DNA from: Hymenobacter sp. J193 | GTDB lineage: Bacteria > Bacteroidota > Bacteroidia > Cytophagales > Hymenobacteraceae | Assembly: GCF_024700075.1 (NCBI RefSeq) | Contig: NZ_JAJONE010000001.1 | Location: 124,001-188,000 of the forward strand | DNA length: 64,000 nucleotides | Reading direction: 5' to 3' | Shown: positions 25,797-34,451 of the stretch, piece by piece | How the letters are laid out: each line of letters begins with the position of its first letter | Numbering within the stretch: position 1 is the first letter of the stretch | The notes under the pieces: generated by a model | What the model was told of the DNA's origin: nothing | The model's input: only the letters and a program-made list of their open reading frames with translations | Databases searched by the model: none | Translations under genes and position numbers: made by a program

Positions 25797-28534
25797 AGCG
25801 GCAGTTCCACCGAGAAGCAGGCGCCGTGGCCGGGCTGGCTTTCCACCCAGATGCGGCCGGCGTGCAGCTCCACTATCTTTTTGGTGATGGCCAGCCCCAG
25901 CCCCGAGCCCTCGGGCTTGCGCATGGTCTGGTGGCGCGCCTGGAAGAACTTGTCGAAGATAAGCTGGTGAAACTCCGGGTCGATGCCCTTGCCGTTGTCC
26001 TGCACCGCGAGGCGCAGCAGGTCAGTCGTGGCCTCCACTCCTACCGCAATGCGGCCGGAGCCATCGGCGCGGCAGGATTTTACGGCGTTGGAGAGCAGGT
26101 TCACCAGCACCTGCATCAGCCGGTCCCGGTCGCCGGGCAAGTGCGGCAGGCCGGGCGGTACGGCCAGGTCCAGTTGGATGTGCTTGTCGCGCAGCAACTG
26201 GCCTACGGCTTCCAGCGCGTCGGTTACTACATCGGCTACATCCACCGGCATTAGGTCCAAGGTGGCCTTGCCCGACTCGTACTTTTCCAGGTCCAGCACC
26301 AGCGTAATTAGCCGCCCCAGCCGTTCCGATTCCCGGGTGATGGTGAGCAGAAACCGTTGCCGCTCCTCTTCTTCCAGGTCGGGGTTGTCGGTCAGGATTT
26401 CGGCCAGGGCCCGGATGCTGGTAAGCGGAGTGCGCAGCTCGTGCGTGACGGTGTACAGAAACTCATCCTTGTGCTGATCCAGCTCCTGCAGCTGGTCGTA
26501 GGCAGCCTGCAGCTCCTGCGTCAGGCGCTGGAGCTGGCGCTGCTGCTTCTGGAGCTGGCGGTTGGCTTCGAGCAGCTGCTGACTTTCCTTGAGAATGCCC
26601 ACCACGTTATCGAAGCTGATGTCCTCCACTCCCACCGAGGAGCGCAGCAGCAGCCGGGCCGAGGCAGGCCCAATAGAGCCGGCCAGCAGCTTTTCGGCGT
26701 AAGCCAGCAGGTGCGGGTCGGCCTGGGGCGGGGTTGTGGAGTCCGTCAGGTGAGCTTCGGGAAATTGTTCCTGAAAAGCCCGTAGGGCCTGGGTGGTGCG
26801 CTTTTTCCCGAGGAAGCCGGTGAGCAGGGCGCGCACGTCGGGCAGGGGCGCGGCGCTGTGCCAGCCGGCCGGCCCCTCGAAGCCGGAGCCGTGCCGGAAT
26901 ACGTCCACGAACACCTCGGCCTGCCGCTGCTCCAGGGCCGTAGGTTGCCGCCCGAGCGAGACGCCCACGTACAAGCCCAGGTTGAAAAACCAGCTCCAGA
27001 ACAAGCCGTGCGAAAGGTAATCCAGCCCGTCAAGGCCAAACAGGGCAAATGGCCGCAGCCAGCTTTGGTTGAATAGCCCACGCGTGAGCAGGTCGGCAGC
27101 CAGCATATCGGGCCCAACGAGTGTGGGCAAGACCAGGGTAAAAAACCAGATGACGAACCCCGCCAGGATGCCGGCCGTAGCGCCCTGGCGGGTGCCGCCC
27201 TTCCAGTAAAGCCCGCCCAGCACCACCGGCACAAACTGCGCCACCGCCGCAAACGACACCAGCCCGATGTTGACGAGCGGCAGCAGGTGGCCCACCACGG
27301 CGTAGTAGCCGTAGGCCAGCAGCAGCACCAGCACCACGGCCAGGCGGCGGCTGTGCAGGGCTACCTGCCCCAGGTAGGCAAACCACCGGGCACCCTCGGC
27401 GCGGGCAGCGGGCACGCGCACCAGCAGCGGCATCAGCAGGTGGTTGCTCATCATCACGCTCAGGGCAATGGTTTCCACGATAATCATGCTGCTGGCCGCC
27501 GACAGCCCGCCCAGGTAAATGAGCAGCGCCAGCCACGGGTGGCCCGCCTGCAGGGGCAGCGCCAGCACAAAGGTATCGGCGTCGAAGCGCCCGTCGGCGT
27601 CGAGCAGGCGGCCGCCAAAGGCCAGAGGCAGCACAAACAGGTTGATGATAATGAGGTAGAGCGGAAACAGCCACATGGCTTTGCGCAGGTGGTCCTCGTT
27701 TACGTTCTCCACCACCGAAACCTGAAACTGGCGCGGCAGCAGCAGAATGGCGGCCATACTCAGCAGCAGCAGCGTGAACCACTGCCCCGGCGTGGTCCCG
27801 GCCCCGTCCAACGTAAACAGGCGGCGAAGCTCCGGCAACGCGGCGGCCTGCTCGAATACATCGGCAAAGCCCCCGAACAGGCCGTAGGTTACAAAGAGAC
27901 CCGCCGCCAGAAAGGCCACCAGCTTCACCAGACTTTCCAGGGCCACGGCCAGCACCATGCCTTCGTGCCGCTCGGTGGCTTCGATGGAGCGCACCCCGAA
28001 GATGATGGTAAAAAACGCCAGCGCCACCGTGGTATAAAAGGCCGAACCCACCCCGGCCGAGGCCGCTTGCGCCGGCAGGGCCACGCTGACCGGCTGCGTC
28101 AGGATGTCGAAAGAAGCCGCAATGGCCTTTATCTGGAGGGCAATGTAGGGCACCACGCCCAGCACGCACACCACCGTAACCAGAGCGCCCAGGGAGGCAC
28201 TCTTGCCGTAGCGGGCCGAAATGAAATCGGCAATGGAAGTGAGGCGCTGCCGGCGGCAGATGCGGATAATCTTGCGCATTACCAACCAGTTGGCCGGGGC
28301 CATAAGCGTAGGTCCCAGGTAGATACCCACAAACTCCAGCCCGAAGTGCGCCGCCCGGCCCACGGAGCCGTAGTACGTCCAAGCGGTGCAGTACACGGCC
28401 ATGCTCAGGGCGTACACGTAGGGGTTGCTCACCAGGCTCCGCCGAGCCGCCGACCGGCGCTCCGCCGCGTACGCCACCCCAAACAACAGGGCGAGGTAGC
28501 CGAAGGAAAAGCCAAGAACCAGCCAGATGGGCAT
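25787..28534 (-). CDS. SLC5-STAC hybrid sensor histidine kinase (CbrA/CrbS-like)
   Basis: 915-aa membrane protein. Residues ~1-560 are a sodium:solute-symporter (SLC5) domain with about 13 hydrophobic segments (for example NPYVYALSMAVYCTAWTYYG and YGKSASLGALVTVVCVLG). Residues ~580-690 resemble the STAC linker, ending in AEKLLAGSIGPASARLLL. A coiled coil LLEANRQLQKQQRQLQRL leads to HisKA with VTHELRTPLTSIRAL, N-box LVNLLSNAVKS and G-boxes VQDNGKGIDPEF and GSGLGLAITKKIV. This is the CbrA/CrbS architecture, where transport or binding of a nutrient controls the kinase. Next to acs and two carboxylate-type transport genes, acetate sensing is plausible. Its last codon and stop come from repeat cassette H1. 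Confidence 0.95.
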   Translation of the reverse strand: MPIWLVLGFSFGYLALLFGVAYAAERRSAARRSLVSNPYVYALSMAVYCTAWTYYGSVGRAAHFGLEFVGIYLGPTLMAPANWLVMRKIIRICRRQRLTSIADFISARYGKSASLGALVTVVCVLGVVPYIALQIKAIAASFDILTQPVSVALPAQAASAGVGSAFYTTVALAFFTIIFGVRSIEATERHEGMVLAVALESLVKLVAFLAAGLFVTYGLFGGFADVFEQAAALPELRRLFTLDGAGTTPGQWFTLLLLSMAAILLLPRQFQVSVVENVNEDHLRKAMWLFPLYLIIINLFVLPLAFGGRLLDADGRFDADTFVLALPLQAGHPWLALLIYLGGLSAASSMIIVETIALSVMMSNHLLMPLLVRVPAARAEGARWFAYLGQVALHSRRLAVVLVLLLAYGYYAVVGHLLPLVNIGLVSFAAVAQFVPVVLGGLYWKGGTRQGATAGILAGFVIWFFTLVLPTLVGPDMLAADLLTRGLFNQSWLRPFALFGLDGLDYLSHGLFWSWFFNLGLYVGVSLGRQPTALEQRQAEVFVDVFRHGSGFEGPAGWHSAAPLPDVRALLTGFLGKKRTTQALRAFQEQFPEAHLTDSTTPPQADPHLLAYAEKLLAGSIGPASARLLLRSSVGVEDISFDNVVGILKESQQLLEANRQLQKQQRQLQRLTQELQAAYDQLQELDQHKDEFLYTVTHELRTPLTSIRALAEILTDNPDLEEEERQRFLLTITRESERLGRLITLVLDLEKYESGKATLDLMPVDVADVVTDALEAVGQLLRDKHIQLDLAVPPGLPHLPGDRDRLMQVLVNLLSNAVKSCRADGSGRIAVGVEATTDLLRLAVQDNGKGIDPEFHQLIFDKFFQARHQTMRKPEGSGLGLAITKKIVELHAGRIWVESQPGHGACFSVELPLVN

Positions 28535-28540
28535 TTATTT

Positions 28541-28668
28541 GACAATTAGTAATGAACAATCAGTAATTAATATCTCAGGAGAGGCCGAAGCCAATCAGGA
28601 GCACGAAAGCCCTGCGTTACAAACGAATACCTAATTCCTCATTACTGATTATCAATTACTAATTCTTC
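28541..28668. repeat. Inverted short-tandem-repeat cassette H2 (AATTAGT type)
   Basis: Left array CAATTAGTAATGAACAATCA... (28543-28574); right array (28630-28668) reads on the other strand AATTAGTAATTGATAATCAG.... The centre (~55 nt) is GC-richer. The cassette fills the gap between the small membrane protein gene, whose final Asn codon and TAG it supplies, and the kinase ATG. Confidence 0.85.
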
Positions 28669-28880
28669 GTTGATCTTACCAGCCAGCCGGTGGCCAGCAC
28701 CAGCGCAATCCAGGCCAGGAGCACGTAGAGGTAGAGCACCGGAATGCCGGCTAGCCGCGCATCGTGATTGAAGACCCCCAGAAACGGGAAGTTGAGCAGC
28801 ACGGCAAACAGCAGCCCCACGAAGAGCAGCCGCTGCCCGCGCCGCTGCTCCGGGCGCTCCTGCGGGGAAATAGGTGGCAT
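28659..28880 (-). CDS. Small two-helix membrane protein, probable symporter accessory (DUF3311-like)
   Basis: 73-aa protein with two membrane helices: LLFVGLLFAVLLNFPFLGVF and GIPVLYLYVLLAWIALVLATGWL. The N-terminus is polar and Arg/Glu-rich. Size and the FNFP...GIPVLYLYVLLAW pattern resemble DUF3311 / small accessory proteins encoded next to SLC5 symporters. It lies directly upstream of the SLC5-STAC kinase gene on the same strand, which supports an accessory role to its transporter domain. The last codon AAT and stop TAG belong to repeat cassette H2. Confidence 0.7.
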   Translation of the reverse strand: MPPISPQERPEQRRGQRLLFVGLLFAVLLNFPFLGVFNHDARLAGIPVLYLYVLLAWIALVLATGWLVRSTKN

Positions 28881-28983
28881 AAATACGTTAGTTGAGCGTT
28901 GCTAACTTGCGGGTTGGGAGGCTATAGTATTCACCCTGTAACGCCAGCCTCCAATTCCTAGTGGCGCGGCATCCGGGTCATGC

Positions 28984-29016
28984 GAAGTCCGCCGGGCCAG
29001 CGGCACGACGGACTTC
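28984..29016 (-). terminator. Hairpin downstream of the MHS symporter gene
   Basis: GAAGTCCG (28984-28991) pairs with CGGACTTC (29009-29016), with further partial pairing inside. It lies ~30 nt beyond the stop of the minus-strand symporter gene. No T-run, so activity as a terminator is uncertain. Confidence 0.5.
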
Positions 29017-29044
29017 TCGATTTCACGAATTCACTTTATCACCG

Positions 29045-30550
29045 CTAGTCCATGATGCGCACGTTGCGCACATCCCGCATGTAGATGACCCCAATCACGA
29101 AGCAAACGAAAGCCACCAGCACCGGATAAGCCAGCCCAATCAGGCTGCTATGGTCTTTGGCGAAGGTGCCCTCGGGCTGAGTGGCGGCCCACACCCCTAT
29201 CCAGGTGGCTACCAGCGGCACAAAGCCCCCGAATACGCCATTGCCAATGTGGTAGGGCACCGAGAGGCTGGTGTAGCGCACTTTGGTAGGAAACAGCTCC
29301 ACCAAGTAGGCCGCAATGGGCCCGTACACCATCGTCACGAACAGCACCAGGATGAAGGTCAGCGCAATCATGGCGGGGATGTTGGGCGTGAGGGCCTTCA
29401 TGACGGCGGGCACGGCTTTGCCGGCGGCATCCACGGTGGCAGGGGTAATTTCGGTGATGGGGCCGGCAAATGCCTTGATGCCGTAGAACAGCGGAATGGT
29501 GAACAAGGCCCCGCAAATCATGCCCGTCATGATGATGCGCTTACGGCCGATGCGGTCGGACAAGCTGCCGAAGTACACGAACAGCGGCGTGGCCAGCAGC
29601 ATGGCCACTACCAGAATGGTACTGGAATCCACGAGGTCCATCTTCAGGGTATTATTCATGAAGGAATAGGCCTGAAACTGGCTGGTGTAGAAGATTACGC
29701 CCTGGCCCATCGTGACGCCGAACAGGGCAATGAGCACCAGGCGGCGGTTTACGGGGTTCACGAAGGAGTCGCGCAGGGGGTTGGTGCTGGTGGTGCCGGC
29801 GGCCTTGGCCTTGGCAAACAGCGGCGACTCGTGCAGCTTGCGCCGGATGTAATACGAGGCTATAACCAGCAGGCCCGAGAGCAGGAACGGCACCCGCCAG
29901 CCCCACTCCTTGAAGGCTTCCTCGCCCAGAATCTTGCGCGTAATCACAATCACGGAAATGCTCAGAATCAGCCCGCCGGTGGCCGTAATCTGGATGAAGC
30001 TGGTAAAGAAGCCCCGCTTTTTATCGGGGGCATGCTCGGCCACGTAGGTAGCGGCCCCGCCGTACTCCCCGCCCAGGGCCAGGCCCTGTAGTAGGCGCAG
30101 CACCACCACAATCAGCGGGGCCGCAATACCGATTTTATCGTAGCCCGGCACCAGCCCGGTCACGAATGTGGCCCCACCCATAATCAGCAGCGTCACCAGG
30201 AAAGTGTACTTGCGCCCGATCATGTCGCCGATGCGGCCGAAGAACAAGGCCCCGAACGGCCGCACCACAAAGCCCGCCCCAAACACGGCCAGCGCCCCCA
30301 GCAGGGAATCTTCCAGCTTGCCCGTGGCCCCAAACAGCACCGGCCCGATAATGGCGGCCAGCGACCCGAAAATGTAGAAGTCGTACCACTCGATGACGGT
30401 GCCCACCGAGGAGGCGGTAATCACCTGCCAGATTTTGCTGGACGAAACGGCGTTGTTGTCGTGGGTTACGGATTCGTCGGCAGCGGGGCTGCCCACGGGC
30501 GCGGCACCGGCGTAGGCAGCCGCGTCGCGCTGGGGTAAGTTCTGGTGCAT
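29045..30550 (-). CDS. MFS transporter, metabolite:H+ symporter (MHS) family
   Basis: 501-aa, 12-TM major facilitator. The N-terminal ~35 residues are polar, then SSVGTVIEWYDFYIFGSLAAIIGP (TM1, the MHS-typical EWYDFY), GRIGDMIGRKYTF (loop 2-3 signature), RLLQGLALGGEYGGAATYVAEHAP (TM4 signature of MHS) and a second-half GSLSDRIGRKRII. Relatives move carboxylates, shikimate, proline/betaine or 2-oxoglutarate. Between a porin gene and the acs/SLC5-kinase genes, an organic acid such as acetate, lactate or a dicarboxylate is the likely cargo, but that is inference. Confidence 0.93.
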   Translation of the reverse strand: MHQNLPQRDAAAYAGAAPVGSPAADESVTHDNNAVSSSKIWQVITASSVGTVIEWYDFYIFGSLAAIIGPVLFGATGKLEDSLLGALAVFGAGFVVRPFGALFFGRIGDMIGRKYTFLVTLLIMGGATFVTGLVPGYDKIGIAAPLIVVVLRLLQGLALGGEYGGAATYVAEHAPDKKRGFFTSFIQITATGGLILSISVIVITRKILGEEAFKEWGWRVPFLLSGLLVIASYYIRRKLHESPLFAKAKAAGTTSTNPLRDSFVNPVNRRLVLIALFGVTMGQGVIFYTSQFQAYSFMNNTLKMDLVDSSTILVVAMLLATPLFVYFGSLSDRIGRKRIIMTGMICGALFTIPLFYGIKAFAGPITEITPATVDAAGKAVPAVMKALTPNIPAMIALTFILVLFVTMVYGPIAAYLVELFPTKVRYTSLSVPYHIGNGVFGGFVPLVATWIGVWAATQPEGTFAKDHSSLIGLAYPVLVAFVCFVIGVIYMRDVRNVRIMD

Positions 30551-30631
30551 ACTCTTGGGGGAATTTGGAGTGGAAGGTTCGTTTTGCGGGACTGGTAGCG
30601 GGTTTTCAGCAAATCGTCACGCTGAATTTTG

Positions 30632-30723
30632 GGTCATGCTGAGCGAAGCCGAAGCATCTCTACCGCTTCGTCCGCAATGATTCAATACAGCGGTAGAGAT
30701 GCTTCGACAAGCTCAGCATGACC
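30632..30723. repeat. Palindromic intergenic repeat (GTCATGCTGAGCG family)
   Basis: The left arm begins GGTCATGCTGAGCGAAGCC and the right arm ends CGACAAGCTCAGCATGACC. About 34-nt arms match except for a few central changes, around a ~20-nt loop. It lies upstream of the symporter gene and downstream of the porin gene, both on the minus strand. Same family as 1399-1502. Confidence 0.85.
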
Positions 30724-30752
30724 ATTGATTTTTGAATCAAATAGCCTGCTTC

Positions 30753-32276
30753 TTACAGGAAAATCTGCGTCTGGAGGGTTATTTCGGGCTTGTAGTCCAC
30801 ACCGTTGATGGTGCCGGTGGTAGGCACGTAGCCCTGGAAGTCGGGGCGGGCGCGGTAGTTGAGCGTCACCTTGGCGTTGTGGCCATCAAGCAGCAGGTTC
30901 ACGCCGGCATCGTACACGTTGGCACTTTTCGTGTCGCCGTTGCTGGTGCGCAGGCCCTCGTAGCGGCTGTGCAGGTAGGCCACGTAGGGCTGCAGCCGGG
31001 CTTTCGGGCCCAGCAGCTTCTGGGGCAGCAGGTAGCCGGCCTGCCCGTAGAACGAGTTGCCGGTGCCCGACTGCGGCACGGCGTTGCCGCGGGTCGGGGC
31101 CGTGCCGTAGCCGGGGTTTTCGGGCCCTACAAAGCGCACGTGGTTCGGGCCCATGTCGTAGTTGTAATACACGCCGTACAGCGTAATGGCCGTGCGCGCA
31201 GTTGTATCCAGGGGCACGTCGTAGAAGGCGTCTACACCGAACAGCTTCAGATCGTGCTTGCGGGTAGCTACCTGCCCGAACGGGTCGGCCGCTACGACGG
31301 GCGTCACCGGCACGGCGCTGGAAGTCGCCCGCGAGTACATGGCGTCCTTGTTGTAGAGGAAGCCCGCGCCCACGGAAAACACGCGCTTGGTGCCCAGGTA
31401 GGTACCGGTATAGTACGGCAGCAGGTTGGCTTCGGGCTCCAGGAAGTTGTAGCTCACGTAGCCCTGGTACACGTGGCTGGTATTCTGCGGGCTGTAGGCG
31501 GCAATGCCGGTGCCGGTGCTGGTGACTATGCCATCGGTAGTTGTGGTAGTGCCCAGGCTCAGGGGTGTGCTGGCTTGGTTGGTCAGGAAGGCGTCGCTCA
31601 CGGAAAAGCGGTAGTCCAGCTTCTGAATCCTTCCCTTGGCGTATACCCCAAACCAGCGCGCAAACTGGTCGGTCTGCTCAATGGTGGGAAAGTTGGTCAG
31701 CGGCAGGTCCATTGTCAGGATGCTGGTGGTGCTGGCGCTGGTGAGGCGAGAAATGCCGTTGAAGTAGTGCAGGCCGCCGCCCAGGCTCAGGTACTTGTTT
31801 ACCTTGTACTCCGTCACGGCCTCGTGAATGAAGAACTGCGGCTTCTTGCCATCGGTGGCCGGCGCTACGCCCCCGCTCACGGCGTTCTGGTTGTTGATGC
31901 CCAGGTGGGTGTAGATGAGAAAGCGCGGGTTCAGCTGGGCAATAATCATGAAGCGCGAGCGGCGCAGGCCGAAGTCTACCTGGCCTTTCTGCGGCTTGCC
32001 GGGAGCCCGAAGCGTGCCGGTGTTGTTTTCGGTGTAGCGCGAGTACACCTGGTGCCAGGTCATAAAGCGCAGGTACTTTGAGCCGTCGGGCGAAATGTTC
32101 ACCTTCATACCACCCCCGTACGGCGCCGATTTGGCGGGTGCCGCCGGCGTGGGCGGCGCGGCCGGCGCGGCGGGTGGCGGGGCCGGTTGGGCCGGGGGTG
32201 CGGGTTGCACCTGGGCTGTGGCGACCGTAGCCGTGAGCAGGGCACTCAGAGCCAGCGCATAACGAGCATTTTGCAT
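30753..32276 (-). CDS. Outer-membrane porin (OprO/OprP-like beta-barrel)
   Basis: 507-aa exported protein. Signal peptide MQNARYALALSALLTATVATA, then a ~30-residue Pro/Ala linker, then a beta-barrel starting MKVNISPDGSKYLRFMTWHQVYSRY. Alternating aromatic/polar strands run throughout and the protein ends in PEITLQTQIFL with a terminal hydrophobic residue, as expected for barrel insertion. It resembles the phosphate-selective-porin-like proteins of Bacteroidota. As it precedes the MHS symporter on the same strand, it probably admits the same organic acid through the outer membrane. No TonB box or plug domain is seen. Confidence 0.85.
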   Translation of the reverse strand: MQNARYALALSALLTATVATAQVQPAPPAQPAPPPAAPAAPPTPAAPAKSAPYGGGMKVNISPDGSKYLRFMTWHQVYSRYTENNTGTLRAPGKPQKGQVDFGLRRSRFMIIAQLNPRFLIYTHLGINNQNAVSGGVAPATDGKKPQFFIHEAVTEYKVNKYLSLGGGLHYFNGISRLTSASTTSILTMDLPLTNFPTIEQTDQFARWFGVYAKGRIQKLDYRFSVSDAFLTNQASTPLSLGTTTTTDGIVTSTGTGIAAYSPQNTSHVYQGYVSYNFLEPEANLLPYYTGTYLGTKRVFSVGAGFLYNKDAMYSRATSSAVPVTPVVAADPFGQVATRKHDLKLFGVDAFYDVPLDTTARTAITLYGVYYNYDMGPNHVRFVGPENPGYGTAPTRGNAVPQSGTGNSFYGQAGYLLPQKLLGPKARLQPYVAYLHSRYEGLRTSNGDTKSANVYDAGVNLLLDGHNAKVTLNYRARPDFQGYVPTTGTINGVDYKPEITLQTQIFL

Positions 32277-32416
32277 GGTTGCGGGGAATTACGGTTAGGG
32301 GAAACTCAGATCGGATGTCCGCCACCACGACAGGATGCCGGACTGGTACTGCCAAGTAGTACAATCCCCCGCTGGAACCCACCCGCCAGCTATATTTCCG
32401 CTAACCCACTATAGCT

Positions 32417-32839
32417 CTAAGCCTGCTTGAACCGCTCCCACCGAATCATCATGTACTTGTCGCCCAGCTCCGTCACCATCAGGCCGGCGCTTTTCAGGTT
32501 TTCGGGCTTCTGAAAAAACTCAGCCAGCTCTTTCTGATTGAGGATTTTGTAGGTGGGATGATAGTCGGTCTGGCGGGGAGCTTTCACGCCGTATTTCTTC
32601 ACCCAGTTCATCACCGACACGTGGCTTACGCCCAGCAGCCGCTCAATCTCGCGGTAGCTCACGCCCTCCATAAACAGCTGCAGGGCCTTGATGACGTAGT
32701 ATGGATTGGTTTCCTTGCCCGCCTTGGCCACAGAGTAGTGGTAGCCGCAGTTCTTGCACTTGAAGCGCTGCCGCCCGCCCACTACGCCACTTTTGGTAGC
32801 TTCCAAGGATTCGCATTTGGGGCAGCGCAACTGAGACAT
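32417..32839 (-). CDS. IS1 InsA-like zinc-finger/HTH protein, probably domesticated
   Basis: 140-aa protein. An N-terminal zinc ribbon has two CxxC pairs: LRCPKCESLEATKSG and FKCKNCGYHYSV. A helix-turn-helix follows, GVSYREIERLLGVSHVSVMNWVKKYG, as in InsA of IS1-type elements. The C-terminal ~40 residues (ILNQKELAEFFQK through YMMIRWERFKQA) are unrelated to a transposase catalytic domain. There is no InsB-like ORF and no terminal inverted repeats nearby. I read it as a stand-alone DNA-binding regulator derived from a transposase. It is divergent from the 195-aa gene at 32928. Confidence 0.8.
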   Translation of the reverse strand: MSQLRCPKCESLEATKSGVVGGRQRFKCKNCGYHYSVAKAGKETNPYYVIKALQLFMEGVSYREIERLLGVSHVSVMNWVKKYGVKAPRQTDYHPTYKILNQKELAEFFQKPENLKSAGLMVTELGDKYMMIRWERFKQA

Positions 32840-32927
32840 AGGCAGAGTAAGTAAGGGCTTACCTTCGAGCTATAGGCAGTTAGTAAAGATATAGTATTTT
32901 AGCAAATAATTCACTCTATACGCCCCT

Positions 32928-33515
32928 ATGCCGGCTCCCAAGAAGATACGTGGCAAGCGCCGCCACCTTCGTTACATTCCCAGTCTACAACCTCAACCCG
33001 AGCCGCTACCGAATGATGCGCTACAAGCGTGTAACTGCTATTACAACCAGTTAGGCCTGGGAGTCTGGCACTTTCATAGCCGATTACCACCATGGCAAAT
33101 TCGGCAGCGAGCTGCAACTCACTTATTGAATACATTTTTTTCGTGGGAAGCGCAGTTGCGTCTTCAAGGTGAGAGGTACAAGTTGAGTATCCGGCTCGTT
33201 TCTCCCGAGTTTGCCCATGAATCACATGTAGAAGCCTTGATACGAGAGAGAATAGGAATGTACCCACCTATTTATGGAGACATGGTAGTAGATGGCCCCG
33301 CCTTACCACTGGAGTATCGGCAGTTGCCCGGCTCAGAGTTCCTCACTTGGACAACACACCCGTGGAATATCTTTCTCGATCTATTCGATTATCCCAATAG
33401 CTGGCCCGCCTGGGCGCTACGCAAGCCACACCGTCCTTATCAGGCCTCTGATGGAGAAGAATACTTACTGGTGCAAACCGGCTGGGTGTGGGTAGGCCAG
33501 CGGGCTGATGCCTGA
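32928..33515 (+). CDS. Hypothetical protein, possibly DUF3916-like
   Basis: 195-aa soluble protein, rich in Trp, Pro and Arg. It begins MPAPKKIRGKRRHLRYIPSL, then WHFHSRLPPWQIRQRAATHLLNTFF, then a central beta-rich part (YKLSIRLVSPEFAHESHVEALI) and a Trp-rich end. The basic KKIRGKRRHLR start and the WHFHSRLPP...IRQRA pattern recall DUF3916 proteins, but I am not sure. The base composition is lower in GC than neighbours, suggesting an accessory gene. It ends 3 nt before the converging M28 peptidase gene. Confidence 0.65.
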   Translation: MPAPKKIRGKRRHLRYIPSLQPQPEPLPNDALQACNCYYNQLGLGVWHFHSRLPPWQIRQRAATHLLNTFFSWEAQLRLQGERYKLSIRLVSPEFAHESHVEALIRERIGMYPPIYGDMVVDGPALPLEYRQLPGSEFLTWTTHPWNIFLDLFDYPNSWPAWALRKPHRPYQASDGEEYLLVQTGWVWVGQRADA

Positions 33516-33518
33516 ATA

Positions 33519-34451
33519 CTACCGTTCCAGCACCACGGCTAGCAGCGCATCCACAGTCAGGCCCAGGCGACGCATATCCAGCCGATCAATGGTATCAGTG
33601 GACTGGTGGTAATGCTTGTTGCGGTAGAAGGCGGTGTCGGTGAGCAGCACGGCCGGGAAGCCGAAGTGCCAGTAGTTGAGGTGGTCGGAGAAGTCGATGC
33701 CGGGCAGCCAGGCCGGAGCCTTGAAGCGTTTCACGGGAAGTGCGGCTGCGGCCCGGTAGTGGCGGGCAAACTGTCGTCCAAACCGGCCGTTGCCGAATTT
33801 CTGCGCCACCGTCACGTAGTTGCCGCGGTTGCCATACAGCCATTTCAGCGGGGCCAAGGGATAATCTTGGGTGTGCTTCCGGTCATCGTAGTAGCCCAGG
33901 GTTTCCAGGGCCACCATGCCGCGAACCGCCACCCCCGCATCGTGCAGGGCTTTGGCGTGCACATAGCTACCCATGTTTTTGGTGCGAAAAAATGGTGGTT
34001 CTTCCAGGGTATAGGCTACCACATCCACGCGGTAAGGCAACGCGGGCTGACGGCCTAGCAGCCGCGCCACTTCTAGTAGGGCCGCAACGCCGGTACCGTT
34101 GTCATCGGCGCCGGGCTGCTCCCCATACACGTCGTAGTGCGCCCCAATGATGAGGCGAGGCCCATCTGCAGGGCCAAACGAACCCAGGATATTACGGTAC
34201 CCGCGACCTTCCACGGAGTAGATCTGCTCAGTAGGGCGGGCACCAACAGCGGCTAACTCGGCTTTGATGTAGTCGGCGGCCTGGTTGAGGCTCGCCAGGT
34301 GCTGGTAGTTGCGCGGCTCGGGCGTGGTGGTGAGAGCCACGATATGCCAGCGCAGCTGGGCAGTATCGGCTAAAGCACCGGTCGGACCTTGAGCTACCGC
34401 CGGGGACGTCAACAGGCCGAGCAGAGCCAAGCTCAGCAGCAGCGGCTTCAT
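33519..34451 (-). CDS. Secreted M28-family zinc aminopeptidase
   Basis: 310-aa exported metallopeptidase. Signal peptide MKPLLLSLALLGLLTSPAVAQ; ATG 34451 chosen because it gives this peptide and overlaps the kptA stop by 4 nt (ATGA). Zinc-binding motifs are in order: IIGAHYDVYGEQPGADDNGTGVAALLE (His and bridging Asp), TLEEPPFF (catalytic Glu and ligand Glu), and a later FSDHLNYWHFGFPAVLLTDTAFYRN with a C-terminal HQSTDT giving the last His. It probably trims peptides in the periplasm or outside. It is the last gene of the SPFH/NAD-kinase-like/kptA operon. Confidence 0.92.
   Translation of the reverse strand: MKPLLLSLALLGLLTSPAVAQGPTGALADTAQLRWHIVALTTTPEPRNYQHLASLNQAADYIKAELAAVGARPTEQIYSVEGRGYRNILGSFGPADGPRLIIGAHYDVYGEQPGADDNGTGVAALLEVARLLGRQPALPYRVDVVAYTLEEPPFFRTKNMGSYVHAKALHDAGVAVRGMVALETLGYYDDRKHTQDYPLAPLKWLYGNRGNYVTVAQKFGNGRFGRQFARHYRAAAALPVKRFKAPAWLPGIDFSDHLNYWHFGFPAVLLTDTAFYRNKHYHQSTDTIDRLDMRRLGLTVDALLAVVLER

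Noticed and set aside
27287..28549. 420-codon open frame on the plus strand across the SLC5-STAC kinase gene
   Set aside because: It is antisense to a gene with clear domains, its translation is low-complexity (Gln/His/Gly-rich) and shows no motif; GC-rich DNA produces such frames by chance.
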